Part shown: positions 52,010 to 60,968 of the stretch, piece by piece
How the letters are laid out: every line of letters begins with the position of its first letter
Position numbering within the stretch: position 1 is the first letter of the stretch
NCBI RefSeq assembly: GCF_033954455.1
Contig: NZ_CP121473.1
Coordinates: 1,536,501-1,600,500 of the forward strand
Length of the DNA stretch: 64,000 bases
Source: Thiorhodovibrio litoralis
GTDB taxonomy: Bacteria > Pseudomonadota > Gammaproteobacteria > Chromatiales > Chromatiaceae
Direction of reading: 5' to 3'
The notes under the pieces: model-generated
Told to the model about the DNA's origin: nothing
Databases searched by the model: none
What the model saw: the letters and a program-made list of their open reading frames with translations, nothing else
Made by a program: the position numbers and the translations under genes

Positions 52010-52807
52010 ATGACTGTATCGACCAAAGACTCCGACACCCTCACCATTGCCGGTCGTACCTACCAGTCCCGTCTGCTGGTCGGCACGGGCAAGTATCGCG
52101 ACCTTGACGAAACCACCCGCGCCATCGACGCGAGCGGTGCCGAGATCGTCACCATCGCTGTGCGCCGCACCAATATCGGCCAGAACGCGAGCGAGCCGAA
52201 CATCCTTGATGTGCTCCCGCCCGAGCGTTACACCATTCTGCCCAACACCGCCGGTTGCTATGACGCCGAGACCGCGTTGCGCACTTGCCGCCTGGCGCGC
52301 GAGCTGCTCGACGGCCACAATCTGGTCAAGCTTGAGGTGCTTGGCGATGAGAAGACCCTGTTTCCGGATGTGGTCGCCACTCTGCAGGCCGCCGAGGTGC
52401 TGGTGAAGGAAGGCTTCGAGGTGATGGTCTACACCAATGATGATCCCATTATGGCCAAACGGCTGGAGGAAATCGGCTGTGTCGCAGTGATGCCCTTGGC
52501 CGCACCCATTGGGTCCGGGCTTGGTATCCGCAACCGGCTGAATATTCTCACCATTGTCGAAAACGCCAAGGTGCCTATTCTGGTTGATGCCGGTGTCGGT
52601 ACCGCCTCGGATGCCGCCGTGGCCATGGAACTCGGCTGCGACGGCGTGCTGATGAATACCGCCATCGCCGCGGCCCGCGATCCTATCCTGATGGCCAGCG
52701 CCATGCGTAAGGCAATCGAAGCCGGGCGCGAGGCCTATCTGGCCGGGCGCATGCCCGCCAAGCGCTATGCCTCGGCCTCCTCGCCGATTGAGGGGACCTT
52801 TTTCTGA
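52010..52807 (+). CDS. thiG: Thiazole synthase ThiG
   Basis: A 265-residue TIM-barrel enzyme forming the thiazole phosphate of thiamine from DXP, dehydroglycine and ThiS thiocarboxylate. Seen: [63 protein letters not shown] with the Schiff-base Lys, [42 protein letters not shown]. Length matches the family (256). trmB follows, as is common in gammaproteobacteria, but thiS does not precede it. Confidence 0.96.
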   Translation: MTVSTKDSDTLTIAGRTYQSRLLVGTGKYRDLDETTRAIDASGAEIVTIAVRRTNIGQNASEPNILDVLPPERYTILPNTAGCYDAETALRTCRLARELLDGHNLVKLEVLGDEKTLFPDVVATLQAAEVLVKEGFEVMVYTNDDPIMAKRLEEIGCVAVMPLAAPIGSGLGIRNRLNILTIVENAKVPILVDAGVGTASDAAVAMELGCDGVLMNTAIAAARDPILMASAMRKAIEAGREAYLAGRMPAKRYASASSPIEGTFF

Positions 52808-52884
52808 GCACAGGTTCCAGCTCCGGTTGTAGCTCGGGGCGCACGCCACCTGAGCCGCTGCTCTTTCCAGCCGCGGATACTGGT

Positions 52885-53577
52885 TTGCCTGCGGACATCC
52901 GCCGTCGGCCGGTGCGAAGCTTCGTGCTGCGCGAAGGGCGACTGACAGCGGCCCAGGCACGCGCCTTCGAGACGTTGTGGCCGCGCTACGGACTTAACTG
53001 GCAGCCGGACCAGCCGCTCGATCTGCCAGCGCTGTTCGGCAATGATCACCCGGTCGTGCTGGAAATCGGCTTCGGCAACGGCGAGGCAATGCTGCACATG
53101 GCCGCCCGCCATCCGAAGCGCAACTATCTGGGGCTCGAAGTCCATCGGCCCGGCATCGGTCATCTGCTGCGCGAGCTTGAGCGCGTCGGTCTTGGCAACG
53201 TCCGGGTGATGCGCGAAGACGCCACCGCTTTGCTGGCACGCGGCCTCAAGCCCGCAAGCCTGGCCGGTGTTTGTTTGTTTTTCCCTGATCCCTGGCCAAA
53301 AAAGCGCCACCACAAGCGCCGCATCGTGCAGCCCGCCTTTGTCGATGAGCTCGCGCGGGTGATCGCAAGCGGCGGCTTCTTTCATGCCGCCACCGACTGG
53401 TTGCCCTATGCCGAGTGGATGCTCGAGCACCTTTGCGCGGCCGGCGATCGCTTCGAGAATTTGTCTCCGAGTGGCGACTTCATCCCGCGCCCCGATGACC
53501 GCCCACCCACGCGTTTCGAGCGCCGCGGCGAGCGCCTTGGCCAGCCGGCGCGCGATCTGTGGTTTCGGCGGCGCTGA
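52885..53577 (+). CDS. trmB: tRNA (guanine-N7-)-methyltransferase
   Basis: A 230-residue SAM-dependent methyltransferase making m7G46 in tRNAs. Seen: RSFVLREGRLTAAQ, LEIGFGNGEAMLHMA, YLGLEVHRPGIGHLL, VRVMREDATALL, FFPDPWPKKRHHKRRIVQPAF and HAATDWLPYAEWML. Length matches E. coli TrmB (239). No ATG or GTG is available in front of the conserved start; the TTG at 52885 is the best candidate, though the frame is open right back to the thiG stop. It overlaps the next gene's ATG by one base (TGATG). Confidence 0.94.
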   Translation: MPADIRRRPVRSFVLREGRLTAAQARAFETLWPRYGLNWQPDQPLDLPALFGNDHPVVLEIGFGNGEAMLHMAARHPKRNYLGLEVHRPGIGHLLRELERVGLGNVRVMREDATALLARGLKPASLAGVCLFFPDPWPKKRHHKRRIVQPAFVDELARVIASGGFFHAATDWLPYAEWMLEHLCAAGDRFENLSPSGDFIPRPDDRPPTRFERRGERLGQPARDLWFRRR

Positions 53578-54278
53578 TGGCGGGGCTTATTTTGCGCGGA
53601 CTCATCCCGGGGCATGCTCTGGGGGCGGTCGATCTGGAAGTCCCCGCTGGAGACTTGCTGCTTTTGTCTGGCCCCTCGGGCTCGGGCAAGAGCCTGCTGC
53701 TGCGCGCCATTGCCGATCTTGATCCGCATCGGGGCGATGTTTGGCTGGGAGCCCAGGCGCGCTCCGCCTTGCCGCCTTCGGACTGGCGTCGGCGGGTGGG
53801 CCTGCTGCTGGCGGAATCCGGCTGGTGGGCTGAGCGCGTTGGGGCGCACTTTCCGCCTGATTTACATAGCGATGCGGGGTTGGTCCGGCCCTTGGCGCTT
53901 GGTCGCCCGGAGACTGATCGCTCGCAGGCCGAGCCCGAATCAGTGATGGCTCTGCTGGTCGCGCTTGGCTTTGCGCCCGATGTGCTTGACTGGGCGATTG
54001 CGCGCCTGTCGACCGGCGAGCGTCAGCGCCTGGCCCTGGCACGTCTGCTGGCCAACCGGCCCGAGGCGTTGCTGCTTGATGAGCCGACGGCGAATCTCGA
54101 TCCGACCAATCGCGACCATGTCGAGCAGCTGATCCTCGACTACCGCCAGCAACAGGGCGCGGCGGTGCTCTGGGTCAGCCACGACCCCGAGCAACGTGCC
54201 CGCCTGGCCGCGCTGACCGGTGCCCGGCGGCTGCGCATTGAGGCCGGCGCGTTGCGGGAGGAAGCGGAGACACCATGA
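53577..54278 (+). CDS. fetA: FetA-like ABC transporter ATP-binding protein
   Basis: A 233-residue ABC ATPase. Walker A GPSGSGKSLLLRAIADLDPHRG, signature LSTGERQRLALARLLA, Walker B ALLLDEPTANLDPTN. With the next gene it matches the FetA/FetB (YbbL/YbbM) pair, an ABC system linked to iron homeostasis and oxidative-stress resistance in E. coli. The ATG overlaps the trmB stop by one base and the stop overlaps fetB by four, so trmB, fetA and fetB are translationally coupled. Confidence 0.88.
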   Translation: MAGLILRGLIPGHALGAVDLEVPAGDLLLLSGPSGSGKSLLLRAIADLDPHRGDVWLGAQARSALPPSDWRRRVGLLLAESGWWAERVGAHFPPDLHSDAGLVRPLALGRPETDRSQAEPESVMALLVALGFAPDVLDWAIARLSTGERQRLALARLLANRPEALLLDEPTANLDPTNRDHVEQLILDYRQQQGAAVLWVSHDPEQRARLAALTGARRLRIEAGALREEAETP

Positions 54279-55066
54279 GCCTGATTCTGCTCAGCCCCTG
54301 GGATCTCAGCCTGGCGGCCATCCTGGTGCTGCTGCTGGCTGGGTTGTCCTGGCGCTTGCATCTGGGTGTCGAACGTCGGGTGCTGATCGCCGCCGCGCGC
54401 AGCACCGTGCAACTCATGCTGATTGGGCTGGTGCTGGGCGCGCTCTTTGCCACCACCAACCCCTGGCTGATCGCTGCCCTGGCGCTGTTCATGCTCTCGG
54501 TCGCCGGTTGGGAGGTGCGCGCGCGCCAGAAACGCCGTTTCCTTGGCTTGTGGAGCTACGGCATCGGTGCGGTGTCGATGTTTCTGTCGTCCTTCAGCAT
54601 CACGATGCTGGCGCTCACGGTCATCATTCGCGTTGAGCCCTGGTATCAGCCGCAGTATCTGATCCCGTTGCTCGGCATGCTGCTCGGCAACACCATGTCG
54701 GGGGTGGCTGTCGCGCTCGATAACCTCACCCGGCAGGCGAGCGATGGCCGCGCGATCATCGAAGCCCGGCTGCTGCTCGGCGCGCGCTGGGACCAGGCCA
54801 TCGGCGAGATTCGCCGCGATGCGCTGCGCTCAGGGATGATCCCCATCGTCAATTCCATGGCCACCGCGGGCCTGGTCAGCCTGCCGGGGATGATGACCGG
54901 GCAAATCCTCGCTGGCAGTCCGCCGTTGGAAGCCGCAAAATACCAGCTCCTGATTATGTTCCTGGTCGCTTCCGGCACCGGACTGGGGAGCCTTGCTGCA
55001 GTCTGGATCGGCTCGCGTCGGCTGTTTGACGAACGCGAGCGGCTGCGGCTCGATCGGCTGCATTAA
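54275..55066 (+). CDS. fetB: FetB-like ABC permease (UPF0014)
   Basis: A 263-residue inner-membrane protein of the UPF0014/FetB family with about seven spans. Seen: RRVLIAAARSTVQLMLIGLVLGALF, PLLGMLLGNTMSGVAVALDNL, EARLLLGARWDQAIGEIRRDALRSGMIPIVNSMATAGLVSLPGMMTGQILAGSPP. Length matches E. coli FetB (259). It follows fetA with ATGA overlap. Confidence 0.94.
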   Translation: MSLILLSPWDLSLAAILVLLLAGLSWRLHLGVERRVLIAAARSTVQLMLIGLVLGALFATTNPWLIAALALFMLSVAGWEVRARQKRRFLGLWSYGIGAVSMFLSSFSITMLALTVIIRVEPWYQPQYLIPLLGMLLGNTMSGVAVALDNLTRQASDGRAIIEARLLLGARWDQAIGEIRRDALRSGMIPIVNSMATAGLVSLPGMMTGQILAGSPPLEAAKYQLLIMFLVASGTGLGSLAAVWIGSRRLFDERERLRLDRLH

Positions 55067-55138
55067 TGCCGGCCTGGATTCCGTGGTCGCCGATCGTTCT
55101 CCCATGATGGTCTGGTGTTACAAACGAGGGCTCGCACC

Positions 55139-56119
55139 GTGATTGCTGCCGTTGACCGACTCCGCGCCCGCCTGCTGCTCGCCCTGCTTGCCGGCCTGCC
55201 GCTCGGCGGCTGCACGCCAGAAACAGATCTGGCGCTCGGCACCCTGGAGCGTGACCGCATCGCCCTGACCGCGACTGTGGCCGAGGTCATCGTCGATCTT
55301 CCTGTCGTCGAGGGCACGGCTGTCACCAAAGGCACGGTGCTGGCGCGCCTTGATGATCGCCAGCAGCGTGCCGAGGTCGAGCGCGCCAAGGCGGAGGTCG
55401 CGCAGGCGCAGGCCAATCTCAAAAAGCTGCAAAATGGTGCGCGCCCCGAGGAGATCGCCGCCGCCCGCGCCCGGGCGGCCGGTGCCGAGGCGGAACTGCG
55501 CGATGCCGAGATCACCTATCAGCGCAACCAGGAGTTGATGACGAAAAAATCCGTCAGCAAGGCCGAACTTGATCGCACCCTGGCGCAACGCGATGGCGCC
55601 CAGGCTGATCTCGACCAAGCGCAGCAGCATCTCGATGAACTCATCGCCGGCACCCGGGTCGAGGAACTCGCTCAGGCCAAGGCCGAGCTCAACGCCGCGG
55701 ATGCGCGCTTGGCCTACCAGCAGGCGCTGCTCGGCGATCTCACCATTGTCGCCACCCGCGACGGTATCCTCGACAGCCTGCCGTGGAATCTTGGCGAGCG
55801 CGTCACAGTCGGCAGCCCGGTGGCGGTGATGCTTGCCGGCAAAGCGCCTTATGCGCGCGTCTATGTGCCAGAGCCCCATCGCGTCAGCATCAAGGAGGGC
55901 GACACCTTGACAGTGCGGGTCGATGGCCTGGATGACGCGCTGAGCGGCCAAGTCCGTTGGATCAGCGCGTTGCCGGCCTTCACACCCTACTATGCGCTGA
56001 ATGCCGAGGACCGCAGTCGCTTGGTCTATCTCGCCGAGGTGCAACTGCCCGACAAGGCCGCCGATTTGCCCAACGGCGTGCCGGCGCAGGTCGAGCTGCC
56101 AACAGCGGCCCAGCGGTGA
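55139..56119 (+). CDS. HlyD/RND-type membrane fusion protein of an ABC exporter
   Basis: A 326-residue periplasmic adaptor. The signal ARLLLALLAGLPLGGC ends in a lipobox-like LGGC, so it is probably a lipoprotein. It has the lipoyl half-motif VIVDLPVVEGTAVTKGTVLARLDDRQQ, a long coiled coil (AEVERAKAEVAQAQANLKKL to QHLDELIAGTRVEELAQAKAEL) and the barrel segment LGERVTVGSPVAVMLAG. The GTG at 55139 has GAGGG upstream; a GTG at 55115 is less supported. It overlaps the ATPase start (GTGA), giving a YbhGFSR/YhiI-type adaptor-ATPase-permease operon. Confidence 0.9.
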   Translation: MIAAVDRLRARLLLALLAGLPLGGCTPETDLALGTLERDRIALTATVAEVIVDLPVVEGTAVTKGTVLARLDDRQQRAEVERAKAEVAQAQANLKKLQNGARPEEIAAARARAAGAEAELRDAEITYQRNQELMTKKSVSKAELDRTLAQRDGAQADLDQAQQHLDELIAGTRVEELAQAKAELNAADARLAYQQALLGDLTIVATRDGILDSLPWNLGERVTVGSPVAVMLAGKAPYARVYVPEPHRVSIKEGDTLTVRVDGLDDALSGQVRWISALPAFTPYYALNAEDRSRLVYLAEVQLPDKAADLPNGVPAQVELPTAAQR

Positions 56120-57192
56120 AATCCTCTGCCAATAGCCGCTCGGCCACTGGGGCGGCTTCTGCGCCCGATTCTGACGTTGCCGTCGAGGCGCATGGCCTCA
56201 CCCGCCGCTTCGGCGACCTGCTCGCGGTCGATGCGCTCGATTTGCAGGTCGCGCCGCGCAGCATCTACGGTTTTCTCGGCCCCAATGGCTGCGGCAAGAC
56301 CACCACGGTGCGCATGCTGACCGGGTTGCTGACGCCCACCTCAGGCGAGGTGACAGTGCTCGGGCATCGGCTGCCGGGCGAGGCCGAAATTCTCAAGCGC
56401 AAAATCGGCTACATGACGCAGAAGTTCTCCCTCTATGAGGACCTGACGGTGCTCGAGAACCTGCGTTTTGTTGCGAGTGTTTATGGCCTTGGGCCGCGCG
56501 AGGCCAAGTCACGCATCGCCGAGCTGCTCGACAACTATGCGCTCGAGCCGCTCGCGTGGCAGCGTGCCGGCAGCATGAGCGGGGGCCAGCGCCAGCGCCT
56601 CAGCCTGGCCGCGGCGATTCTGCATCGTCCGTCGCTGCTGTTTCTCGATGAGCCGACTTCGGCGGTCGATCCCGAAAACCGCCGCGACTTCTGGGAGCGC
56701 CTGTTCGATCTGATCGACGCAGGCGCCACCATCTTGGTCTCCACCCACTACATGGACGAAGCCGAACGCTGCCATCGCCTGGCAATTCTCGAAGCCGGTC
56801 ACAAGCGCGCTGACGGCTCGCCGGCCGAGCTGATGGCGGCCATGGGCGCCCATGTGCTTGAGCTGGAAGGTCCCAATCTGCGCCAGACCAAGACCGCACT
56901 GACGGCGCTGCCGGAGATTCTCTCCGCCGCCCAACTCGGCAGTCGCCTGCGGGTGCTGGTGCGCGACCAGGTGGCCGAGCCCAAGACCTGGCTGCGCGCC
57001 CTGCCGGTCGCGCGGGATTTGACCAATATCACGCCGGCGCGCCCCAGCCTCGAAGATGTCTTTGTCACCTGCACCGGGCATGGTCGCCCGGAGCAGAACC
57101 AGGACCAGGACCAGAGCCAGAAGCAGCAACAGAAGCGGGAGCAGGACCAAGAGCAGGATCAGCGACCAGAGCAGGTGAGGGTGGCCGGATGA
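56116..57192 (+). CDS. ABC-2 type exporter ATP-binding protein with Gln-rich tail
   Basis: A 358-residue ABC ATPase from the GTG at 56116. Walker A FLGPNGCGKTTTVRML, Q-loop GYMTQKFSLYEDLTV, signature MSGGQRQRLSLAAAIL, Walker B LLFLDEPTSAVDPENRRDFWE, switch STHYMDEAERC. The ATPase core ends near residue 315 (SLEDVFVTCTG). The last ~35 residues are a Gln/Asp/Glu/Lys tail (NQDQDQSQKQQQKREQDQEQ) without any conserved counterpart, encoded by short CAGGAC-like repeats. It overlaps the permease start by four bases (ATGA). Single ATPase domain, unlike the double YbhF type. Confidence 0.93.
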   Translation: MKSSANSRSATGAASAPDSDVAVEAHGLTRRFGDLLAVDALDLQVAPRSIYGFLGPNGCGKTTTVRMLTGLLTPTSGEVTVLGHRLPGEAEILKRKIGYMTQKFSLYEDLTVLENLRFVASVYGLGPREAKSRIAELLDNYALEPLAWQRAGSMSGGQRQRLSLAAAILHRPSLLFLDEPTSAVDPENRRDFWERLFDLIDAGATILVSTHYMDEAERCHRLAILEAGHKRADGSPAELMAAMGAHVLELEGPNLRQTKTALTALPEILSAAQLGSRLRVLVRDQVAEPKTWLRALPVARDLTNITPARPSLEDVFVTCTGHGRPEQNQDQDQSQKQQQKREQDQEQDQRPEQVRVAG

Positions 57193-58340
57193 AGGCCGCG
57201 CGTCGCATTCTCGCCATCCTGACCAAGGAGCTGTTGCAGCTGCGCCGCGACCGGGTCACGCTCGCCATGGTCATCATGATCCCGCTCATCCAGCTGATGC
57301 TGTTCGGCTACGCCATCAACACCAAGGTGCGCGACATTCCCACCGCCCTGGTCGACCAGAGCGGCAGCGCGCTCGGGCGAGTACTGGCGCAGACGGTGGA
57401 AGCGACCCAGGTGGTGCGCTTTACCGAACATCATGCCGACATCGCCGCCGCCGAGGACGCGATTCGCGAGGGCCGGGTGCGCGCGGCCTTCATCATCCCG
57501 GCCGATCTGGCCCAGCGGGTGGTCAGAAGTGGCAGCGTGCGCCCCCAGCTCGCCACGCCGCCTTCCACCGATTGGGAGCTCAGCCGCCCGGTGGCGCAAT
57601 GGCTGGTGGATGCTTCGGATACCGTCATAGCCGGTGCCATCAAAGGCTTGCGTGGCATGCCCTTGGCAGAGCTGATGCGCGAGCCGGTCAATCGTTCCAC
57701 ACCCACTTTTGCTGTTGCGTTGCTGTTTAATCCCTCGCAACGCACCGTGGTCAACATCGTGCCCGGCCTGGTCGGCGTGATTCTCACCATGACCATGATT
57801 ATGTTTACCGCTGCCGCCATCGTGCGCGAGCGCGAGCGCGGCAACATGGAAATGCTGATCAACACCCCGGTGCGCCCGATCGAGCTGATGATCGGCAAGA
57901 TCCTGCCCTATGTTGGCATCGGCCTGGTGCAGGCAGGAATCATCCTTGGGCTCGGGCATCTGGTGTTCACAGTACCTCTGCACGGCAGCCTGCTGGCCCT
58001 GGCCTGCCTGACGCTGGTCTTCATCGGCGCCAGCCTGTCACTCGGGCTGGTGCTCTCGACCATCGCCAAGAGTCAGCTGCAGGCCACCCAGATGACGATT
58101 TTCATCCTGCTGCCATCCATTCTGCTATCGGGTTTCATGTTCCCCTACGAGGGCATGCCACTCGCCGCCCAATACATCGCCGAGGCACTGCCCGCGACCC
58201 ACTTCATCCGCGCCATCCGCGCCGTGCTGCTGCGCGACGCCATGCTCGAGGATGTCCAGGAAGATACCCTGTGGCTGCTCGGTTTCATGCTGATCGGCCT
58301 GCTGGTCGCCTCCCTGCGTTTCCGCAAGCGGCTCGATTGA
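57189..58340 (+). CDS. ABC-2 type exporter permease
   Basis: A 383-residue ABC-2 permease. First span near residue 20-40 (VTLAMVIMIPLIQLMLFGYAI), a large periplasmic loop (DIPTALVDQSGSALGRVL and the AEDAIREGRVRAAFIIPADLAQRV segment), then five spans ending FMLIGLLVASLRF. The conserved RERERGNMEMLINTPVRPIELMIGKILPYVGIGLVQ is the ABC-2 signature. Similar to YhhJ/YbhS-type drug or lipid exporters. Last gene of the adaptor-ATPase-permease set. Confidence 0.92.
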   Translation: MKAARRILAILTKELLQLRRDRVTLAMVIMIPLIQLMLFGYAINTKVRDIPTALVDQSGSALGRVLAQTVEATQVVRFTEHHADIAAAEDAIREGRVRAAFIIPADLAQRVVRSGSVRPQLATPPSTDWELSRPVAQWLVDASDTVIAGAIKGLRGMPLAELMREPVNRSTPTFAVALLFNPSQRTVVNIVPGLVGVILTMTMIMFTAAAIVRERERGNMEMLINTPVRPIELMIGKILPYVGIGLVQAGIILGLGHLVFTVPLHGSLLALACLTLVFIGASLSLGLVLSTIAKSQLQATQMTIFILLPSILLSGFMFPYEGMPLAAQYIAEALPATHFIRAIRAVLLRDAMLEDVQEDTLWLLGFMLIGLLVASLRFRKRLD

Positions 58341-58657
58341 ACCAGCGCTATTGTTCATCCTCGGCGCGGCCAAAGAGCGCCTGAGCCTGCTGTTCTGCCC
58401 CGCGATTTAACTCGCCACTTCGGCGCCCATGGTGGCGGCGTTAACCTTTGTGCATCGCTGATACTTGCCGCAGAGTTGATCTGGCCTCGCTCATCAATGC
58501 AAAATGAAAGTGCGACCTATCGAGCACAATTCCGCGCTGGTGAGTCATTTTGGCGATTGATTTTGTTACCCTAGGGCTTCAGAAGAGCATCTCCAAAGTG
58601 CCGTTCAGCTGCATTAATGGCTTGTGACGTAAATTTTTGCCGGGAAGAGACTATCCA
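58341..58657. other. Intergenic region before the chemoreceptor gene
   Basis: About 317 bases with no gene seen. A hairpin CGCCAC (58413-58418) / GTGGCG (58432-58437) lies 70 bases after the permease stop and could mark the operon's end, but lacks a U-tract. The right half is AT-richer (GGCGATTGATTTTGTTACCC) and presumably holds the chemoreceptor promoter; no convincing sigma-28 or sigma-70 match was identified. Confidence 0.5.
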
Positions 58658-60313
58658 ATGTGGAACAACCTGACGATTCGCACCCGCCTTATTGGCGTCA
58701 TTGTTTCCCTTCTCATACTAGTGGGTGCCGCTGCGCTGTTTATATCCAGTCAGGGCGCCAGCCGGATGGGCTATGCGTTGGTGGACCACGCCCTGAAAAT
58801 GAAAATTGAAGGGGACATCTGGTCCGCAAGCAACTATGTCGCTAACGAGTGGGGGACACTGCGTTTCATGGACGGCAAACTGGTCGACGCCCAAGGGCAG
58901 CCGATCAATGATCGCTCCGATGTGGTCGATACACTCAGTCAGGAGCTGGACGTCTTGGCGACGGTATTTGCCCGCGATGGCCGGGACTTCACCCGGGTGA
59001 CCACCAATATTCTGTTGCCCAATGGACAGCGTGCCGTCGGTACGCGTCTGGGGCAGGATAGCTCGGCCTTCGCGCCGGTGTCTGCAGGTCAACGTTATAT
59101 CGGCGAGGCGGAGATTTTGGGCATATCCCATCTCACCGTCTACGAGCCGATCAAGGATGCTGCCAATGACGTGATCGGCATCCTGTTCCTGGGCATTCCG
59201 CGGCAGCAGATCGACGCCATTGTCAGTCAGGGCGTTAGCAAAATGTTAACCAACCTGGTTCTTGGCGTCCTCTTGGTCATCGCGCTGGGCGTGGTCATCG
59301 CCGTCTTTATGGCCCAGTTGATCGTGGGGCCCGTGAAGCTCTTGTCGAATGCCTTGGGCGATATTTCCCAGGGCGAAGCCGATCTAACCCGGCAACTTGA
59401 TGCCCGAGGCCGGGATGAGCTCTCAAGCCTTGCCAGCGCGTTCAACGAGTTTGTCGGCAAGAACCGCGAAATGATCCGTCAGGTGGGCGCCGCCGCCAGT
59501 CAACTGGGAGCAGCGGCGACAGAGCTGTCCAGCTCGACCGAGGAAACCCGTGAACAGGCTGGGCGCGAAAGTGCTGAAATCGATCAAGTCGCCACCGCGA
59601 TCAATCAGATGACGGCGACGGTGCAGGAGGTATCCCGCAATGCCTCCGAAGCCGCGCGTGCCGCTGTCACCAGCAGTCAGGAAGCGACCACAGGGGAGAC
59701 TGTGGTCCAGGAGACCATCACGACCATTGAGGCATTGGCACATCAGGTGGAAAACGCGGCTCAAGTCATGACGCGGTTGCACGCCGACAGTGAGAGCATC
59801 GGCAAGGTGCTCGATGTGATTCGCAGCATCGCCGAACAGACCAACCTGCTCGCGCTGAATGCGGCTATCGAGGCGGCCCGGGCCGGCGATCAGGGACGCG
59901 GCTTCGCCGTGGTCGCAGATGAGGTGCGCACGCTCGCCAGCCGCACGCAGGAATCCACCACGGAGATACAGGCCGTCATCGAGCGGCTGCAGACCGGGGC
60001 ATCCAGCGCTGTGACGGTGATGGAGGAGGGGCGCGAAAAGGCCGGGCAGAGTGTGATCCAGGCGCGCAAGGCTGGTGACTCGCTCCAGGCCATCAGCACT
60101 GCGATCAACAATATCAGCGACATGAATAACCAAATCGCCAGCGCTGCCGAGGAACAATCCGCCGTGACCGAGGAAATTAACCAAAACATCAGCAACATTG
60201 CCCTTGCTGTGGAGCAGACTTCCTCCGGGTCCAACCAGATTGCGACCGCGAGTGACGAACTGTCCAGACTGGCCGCGGACCTGCAGAATTTGGTAGGACG
60301 CTTCAAGGTTTGA
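58658..60313 (+). CDS. Methyl-accepting chemotaxis protein (sCache-HAMP-MA)
   Basis: A 551-residue chemoreceptor. Membrane spans at ~10-30 (RLIGVIVSLLILVGAAALFI) and ~190-212 (LVLGVLLVIALGVVIAVFMAQ) enclose a periplasmic single-Cache-type sensor (RDGRDFTRVTTNILLPNGQRAVGTRLG is typical of Cache_3). A HAMP domain follows (LSNALGDISQGEADLTRQLDARGRDEL), then the signalling hairpin with the invariant tip EQTNLLALNAAIEAARAGDQ and GFAVVADEVRTLA. The C-terminal CheR-docking pentapeptide is absent. ATG at 58658 is preferred over an upstream TTG. Ligand unknown. Confidence 0.94.
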   Translation: MWNNLTIRTRLIGVIVSLLILVGAAALFISSQGASRMGYALVDHALKMKIEGDIWSASNYVANEWGTLRFMDGKLVDAQGQPINDRSDVVDTLSQELDVLATVFARDGRDFTRVTTNILLPNGQRAVGTRLGQDSSAFAPVSAGQRYIGEAEILGISHLTVYEPIKDAANDVIGILFLGIPRQQIDAIVSQGVSKMLTNLVLGVLLVIALGVVIAVFMAQLIVGPVKLLSNALGDISQGEADLTRQLDARGRDELSSLASAFNEFVGKNREMIRQVGAAASQLGAAATELSSSTEETREQAGRESAEIDQVATAINQMTATVQEVSRNASEAARAAVTSSQEATTGETVVQETITTIEALAHQVENAAQVMTRLHADSESIGKVLDVIRSIAEQTNLLALNAAIEAARAGDQGRGFAVVADEVRTLASRTQESTTEIQAVIERLQTGASSAVTVMEEGREKAGQSVIQARKAGDSLQAISTAINNISDMNNQIASAAEEQSAVTEEINQNISNIALAVEQTSSGSNQIATASDELSRLAADLQNLVGRFKV

Positions 60314-60675
60314 TGGAGCGGACCACGGTAATCATCCGACCTGGTTAAACAGGTCGATCGCGCTGTTTTCCGGCCGCGAGTGACAGGCATCCCCGGGAAC
60401 ATCCCCGGGAACATCTCCGGGAACATCTCCGGGAACAGATCGCGGATGTGACAGAAGGGTCCACCGCGACTCGGGGAAGCTGACAATCACCTGATCCCAC
60501 CGCGCCGCTGCCCGCGGCCATCCGGGAAACTCCCTGCCAGGGGATCGGGAAATCTCCCATCCGCCTATCGGGCGCCCACCTTTTCGATTCTTCTGTGCGC
60601 CAGCGAACAGAGGCTTTGCATGGCGATCATTATGCTTGTGCCTGTCCCGTGTTCCCTTCTGACAGGAAAGCCATC
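60314..60675. other. Intergenic region with 12-bp repeat and hairpin
   Basis: About 360 bases without a supported gene. At 60337-60356 CGACCTG and CAGGTCG pair around GTTAAA, a possible transcript-end hairpin of the chemoreceptor gene without a U-tract. A 12-bp tandem repeat follows (listed separately). The end carries the ribosome-binding site GACAGGAAAG of the small membrane protein. Confidence 0.55.
60388..60435. repeat. 12-bp tandem repeat, four units
   Basis: CATCCCCGGGAA twice followed by CATCTCCGGGAA twice; the two pairs differ by one base. Partial matches (CCGGGAAACTCC) follow further downstream. Confidence 0.9.
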
Positions 60676-60864
60676 ATGCCTTTGATTACATTAATCGTCA
60701 CTCTTGCGGTCGTTGGACTCATTCTCTGGGCCATCAATACCTATCTGCCAATGGACGGAAAAATCAAGAAGATCTTGAACGTGGTTGTCGTGATCATCGT
60801 GATTCTCTGGCTGTTGCAAGTGTTTGGGCTCTTGCCATCGCTGTCGGCGATGCGGATCGGCTAG
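60676..60864 (+). CDS. Thivi_2564 family small membrane protein
   Basis: A 62-residue protein with two hydrophobic segments (ITLIVTLAVVGLILWAINTY and NVVVVIIVILWLLQVFGLL) separated by the short polar loop LPMDGKIKKIL. This matches the family named Thivi_2564, small integral membrane proteins widespread in proteobacteria and of unknown role. ATG at 60676 follows GACAGGAAAGCC; longer in-frame readings look like leader sequence. Confidence 0.85.
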   Translation: MPLITLIVTLAVVGLILWAINTYLPMDGKIKKILNVVVVIIVILWLLQVFGLLPSLSAMRIG

Positions 60865-60968
60865 CCGATCGGCGAGCATGCAGCCCGCTGGCGCGCGCAA
60901 TCCGCTGCGTCTCGGGCGGCATCGGCGAGACCCTCTCCTTCCATCCATCAACCCCGGAGACCGCGCAC

